Assembly: GCA_902806105.1 (NCBI GenBank) | Contig: CADCVI010000130.1 | Span: forward strand, 1-8,242 | Direction: 5' to 3' | From: an uncultured Rubrobacteraceae bacterium | GTDB taxonomy: Bacteria; Actinomycetota; Rubrobacteria; Rubrobacterales; Rubrobacteraceae | DNA: 8,242 nt | Shown here: one piece after another, positions 6,896 to 8,242 of the stretch | Position numbering within the stretch: the stretch's first letter is position 1 | Layout of the letters: each line of letters opens with the position of its first letter | Made by a program: the position numbers and the translations under genes | The notes under the pieces: model-generated | What the model was told of the DNA's origin: nothing | Databases searched by the model: none | The model's input: only the letters and a program-made list of their open reading frames with translations

Positions 6896-6953
6896 TGTAG
6901 CACCACCGCCCGCGGCGTGGGGACCGCCTCCGCAACCTTGGCGGGGATACCTA

Positions 6954-7700
6954 CTACTCCAAACCGCCCCCGGCCGGCGTGGCGAGGACGCTGCTCGACG
7001 CCGAAATCGGCGAGCCGAACGCCTCGGGGTAGGCGCTCCCTACCCCTGGCACGCCGCCACCTCTCACGAGGCTCGCGGCTTCTGTCCTGTTTCTCACGCC
7101 GAGCAGCTTGTAGGCGGCGTAGAGGTGCTGCTTGACGGTAGATTCCGAGAGGTAAAGCTTGCGGGCTATCTGGGCGTTGGTCATCCCGTCAGCTGCCAGA
7201 CCAAGCACTTCGCGCCGGCGGGCAGAGAGCAAGACGGCGTGGTGGCACGCCGCGTTCTCGACCACGTACTCCAGAAGCTTTCTGGGCGCCACTACCTCGC
7301 CCCCCTCGGCCACAGAGACGGCGCGGAGGATCTGGTCCGGACGCATACCGGAGTGCAGGTAGCCGCGCGCCCCCAGCTGGAGCGCGCTCCAGGCCAGTGG
7401 CAGGTCCAAAAACGGCGTGAAGACGAGAATACAAGCCTCCCGCTCCCGCAGGCGCACGTGACTGATGCCCTCCAGAAGCTGCTCCATGCTCGCGGAACAC
7501 ACCACTACCGACTTGGGACGTGCCGTGGTCTGCGGTCTACTCCACCCGAAGTGGACCTGGACCTCCTCCGAGAGGTTGTTGGCCAGGCCAATCCCCATCA
7601 CGGTCCGGTCGGGATCGCAGACCCAGACCGGCCCCGTACTCCCGGTTTCTTCCCACGCCTCTCGAGCCCGCGCGACGGCAGATACTCTCTCCAACTCCAT
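6954..7700 (-). CDS. NarL/LuxR-family regulator with an atypical receiver domain
   Basis: A 248-residue DNA-binding regulator. The C-terminal part (157-213, from LSARRREVLGLAADGMTNAQ to the NRTEAASLV segment) is a clear LuxR-type helix-turn-helix, with the recognition helix around STVKQHLYAAYKLLG. Residues 23-145 fit a receiver fold: the acidic cluster D29/D31 after the first strand, strands VHFGW, SVVVCS and ILVFTPF, and the late motif LQLGARGYLHSGMRPDQILR. The Asp that should follow the third strand is missing (VVVCSASM), and the late Lys is His (YLHSG), so classical phosphorylation is unlikely. A Gly/Ser/Pro-rich tail follows the HTH. I chose ATG 7700 because AGGGAG (7707-7712) sits 6 nt upstream. 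The frame stays open to ATG 7838, but that start has no ribosome-binding site, and its extra 46 residues are basic and span repeat DNA. It ends with TAG TAG. No sensor kinase gene is adjacent. It is divergent from the right-hand secreted protein; its targets are unknown. Confidence 0.88.
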   Translation of the reverse strand: MELERVSAVARAREAWEETGSTGPVWVCDPDRTVMGIGLANNLSEEVQVHFGWSRPQTTARPKSVVVCSASMEQLLEGISHVRLREREACILVFTPFLDLPLAWSALQLGARGYLHSGMRPDQILRAVSVAEGGEVVAPRKLLEYVVENAACHHAVLLSARRREVLGLAADGMTNAQIARKLYLSESTVKQHLYAAYKLLGVRNRTEAASLVRGGGVPGVGSAYPEAFGSPISASSSVLATPAGGGLE

Positions 7701-7762
7701 ATAGCACTCCCTCATACACCTCTCGACCAGCGCTGCCACGAGCCGCAACCCATCAGGTGCAC

Positions 7763-7800
7763 CACCCGTACGCCGTATCACCCGTACGCTACGTACCACC
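7763..7800. repeat. 16-bp-period direct repeat upstream of the LuxR-type gene
   Basis: CACCCGTACGC occurs at 7763-7773 and again at 7779-7789, exactly 16 bp apart, followed by TACGTACCACC, a partial third unit. The GTAC cores are themselves palindromic. The array lies 63-100 nt upstream of the preferred start of the regulator, where an operator or a promoter-proximal site would be expected; autoregulation is possible. If the longer start at 7838 were used, it would instead encode part of a basic VRSVRVIRR segment. Confidence 0.5.
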
Positions 7801-7905
7801 TTGCGCCTAATACTGGCCGCTAGCCCCCCGCGATTCATCCCACATTTGTACTATTTATTTCATCAACCCAAGAGAGTCGAACTGTACGAGATCGCCCAAG
7901 TATTA

Positions 7906-7928
7906 GAACTTTAGTTACAAAAAAGTTC
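7906..7928. repeat. 7-bp inverted repeat, possible operator
   Basis: GAACTTT (7906-7912) and AAAGTTC (7922-7928) are perfect inverted copies separated by 9 bp, centre to centre 16 bp. This is close to one and a half helical turns, and it overlaps the candidate -10 elements of the divergent region. A dimeric regulator, perhaps the adjacent LuxR-type protein, could bind here; that is inference. Confidence 0.4.
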
Positions 7929-8091
7929 AGCAATGCGTCCCGGTAGGGTCCTTTGTCTTTCGGCGGTGTTCCGACAATGGTAGATGTGTTGCAAGAAGTG
8001 CGGAACGTCAGGAGGTGAGATCCGGGCGAAGGTGGGTTGGAGTTTCGAGGAACGTGTCCGCGAAGCGCGGTGGGTGTGGGTGATCGTCGAC

Positions 8092-8099
8092 AAGGAGGT
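8092..8099 (+). promoter_or_regulatory. Strong Shine-Dalgarno that selects the leader ORF
   Basis: AAGGAGGT is a near-perfect anti-16S match, the best in the window. It lies 7 nt before ATG 8107 but touches ATG 8100 directly, so it should load ribosomes on the short leader ORF rather than on an in-frame 13-codon extension of the secreted protein. The secreted protein has its own site, GGAGGGG (8128-8134). Confidence 0.65.
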
Positions 8100-8106
8100 A
8101 TGCGTC

Positions 8107-8142
8107 ATGTTGAGGGACAAGAGGACTGGAGGGGCACAATGA
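8107..8142 (+). CDS. 11-codon leader peptide overlapping the next start by ATGA
   Basis: Encodes MLRDKRTGGAQ. Its TGA (8140-8142) overlaps the ATG (8139-8141) of the secreted protein in the classic ATGA arrangement, and AAGGAGGT lies at ideal distance upstream. This is the layout of translational coupling: ribosomes ending on the leader can restart on the downstream gene. The peptide has no recognised motif and no run of a single regulatory amino acid, so it does not look like an amino-acid attenuator. It could be accidental, because the downstream gene's GGAGGGG lies within it. Confidence 0.45.
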   Translation: MLRDKRTGGAQ

Positions 8143-8242
8143 GTGGAGCAGTATCCAGGCAGTTGCATGTGCTCTTACTTGCGCTATCGCTCGCGGCGAT
8201 GGTGAGTTTCGTTTTCTGGGGAGGCACAGCGCAGGCGGAGAG
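8139..8242 (+). CDS. N-terminus of a second secreted protein (partial, runs off right edge)
   Basis: Thirty-four codons are visible. The peptide starts MSGAVSRQLHVLL and has a hydrophobic core of Leu, Ala, Val, Phe and Trp to about residue 28. It then reaches Gly-Gly-Thr-Ala-Gln-Ala-Glu, a textbook AxA signal peptidase I site with cleavage after Ala33. The protein should be exported; what remains is too short to identify. The start ATG at 8139 has GGAGGGG 4-6 nt upstream and is overlapped by the leader ORF stop. ATG 8100 is in frame (13 more codons) but is too close to its Shine-Dalgarno. The gene is divergent from the LuxR-type regulator, which may control it. Confidence 0.8.
   Translation, partial: MSGAVSRQLHVLLLALSLAAMVSFVFWGGTAQAE

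Larger units (their letters stand above)
6426..6953. other. Gene-less region between convergent genes
   Basis: These 528 bases lie between the stop of the GGDEF-EAL gene and the stop of the LuxR-type gene. No frame has a start with a ribosome-binding site or a recognised product. The composition is coding-like (GC-rich, Glu/Arg/Leu codons), but every frame is broken by stops, as expected for decayed DNA. It contains a 12-bp direct repeat CGAGGAGATCCT (6617-6628 and 6694-6705) and a small perfect dyad at 6882-6895. No T-run terminator follows the cyclase gene. Confidence 0.55.
7801..8106. promoter_or_regulatory. Divergent regulatory region between regulator and secreted-protein genes
   Basis: A comparatively AT-rich stretch (about 7845-7925) in an otherwise GC-rich window, placed between divergent genes, so it probably carries both promoters. 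Candidate -10 elements are TAATAC on the minus strand (about 7900-7905) and TATTAG on the plus strand (7901-7906), but neither has a good -35. The region 7930-8090 is G-rich with no gene; its short frames have no support. I found no GEMM aptamer signature here, unlike the left-hand secreted gene. Confidence 0.45.

Noticed and set aside
7125..7823. 232-codon open frame on the plus strand
   Set aside because: Antisense to the LuxR-type gene, whose HTH motif is unmistakable; no ribosome-binding site and a low-complexity product.
7930..8090. Second riboswitch ahead of the right-hand secreted gene
   Set aside because: None of the GEMM-I conserved blocks is present on the plus strand. The only hairpin seen (around TTGT/ACAA, 7950-7977) is short and bulged.
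7911..8168. 85-codon minus-strand frame near the right edge
   Set aside because: It overlaps the secreted-protein start and leader ORF on the opposite strand, and its Thr/Ser/His-rich product looks random.
1..8242. CRISPR array, tRNA, rRNA, insertion sequence or phage genes
   Set aside because: No regularly spaced repeats, no cloverleaf or rRNA sequence, and no transposase, integrase or structural phage protein seen on either strand.

Overview
The window reads as chromosomal DNA from a GC-rich actinobacterium. The style of the signalling proteins (charged, Arg/Glu/Ala-rich, with the LTxLYTRRYLHE-type GGDEF relic common in Rubrobacter) makes a Rubrobacter-like organism my best guess. That is inference from protein style only; no rRNA or other marker is present.

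Layout, left to right. (1) 1-109, minus: the first 36 codons of a secreted protein that runs off the left edge. Just upstream of its ribosome-binding site lies a cyclic di-GMP-I (GEMM) riboswitch aptamer (about 124-205, minus). (2) 243-281: a hairpin with a T6 run on the minus strand, which should end the next gene's transcript before the riboswitch. (3) 428-2467, minus: a membrane-anchored GAF/HD-GYP cyclic di-GMP phosphodiesterase with a wrecked C-terminal GGDEF domain. (4) 2468-2831: a divergent promoter region. (5) 2832-6425, plus: a large cytosolic protein, six PAS domains followed by GGDEF and EAL. The GGDEF is intact and carries an RxxD inhibitory site, but the EAL domain has lost three conserved acidic residues. 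(6) 6426-6953: a gene-less stretch between convergent genes that looks like decayed coding DNA. (7) 6954-7700, minus: a NarL/LuxR-type regulator whose receiver domain lacks the phosphoacceptor Asp. (8) 7701-8106: a divergent regulatory region with a 16-bp-period direct repeat and a 7-bp dyad. (9) 8107-8142 and 8139-8242, plus: an 11-codon leader ORF overlapping by ATGA the start of a second secreted protein, which runs off the right edge.

How it fits together (inference). Synthesis and breakdown of cyclic di-GMP are encoded by a divergent pair. Each member keeps one working catalytic domain and a degenerate copy of the opposite one. The riboswitch next to them supplies an RNA receptor for the same nucleotide, placed on a gene for an exported protein. 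So the signal's maker, destroyer, reader and one output lie within about 6.5 kb. Six PAS domains and one GAF domain are the likely inputs. The role of the LuxR-type regulator and of the right-hand secreted protein in this circuit is unknown.
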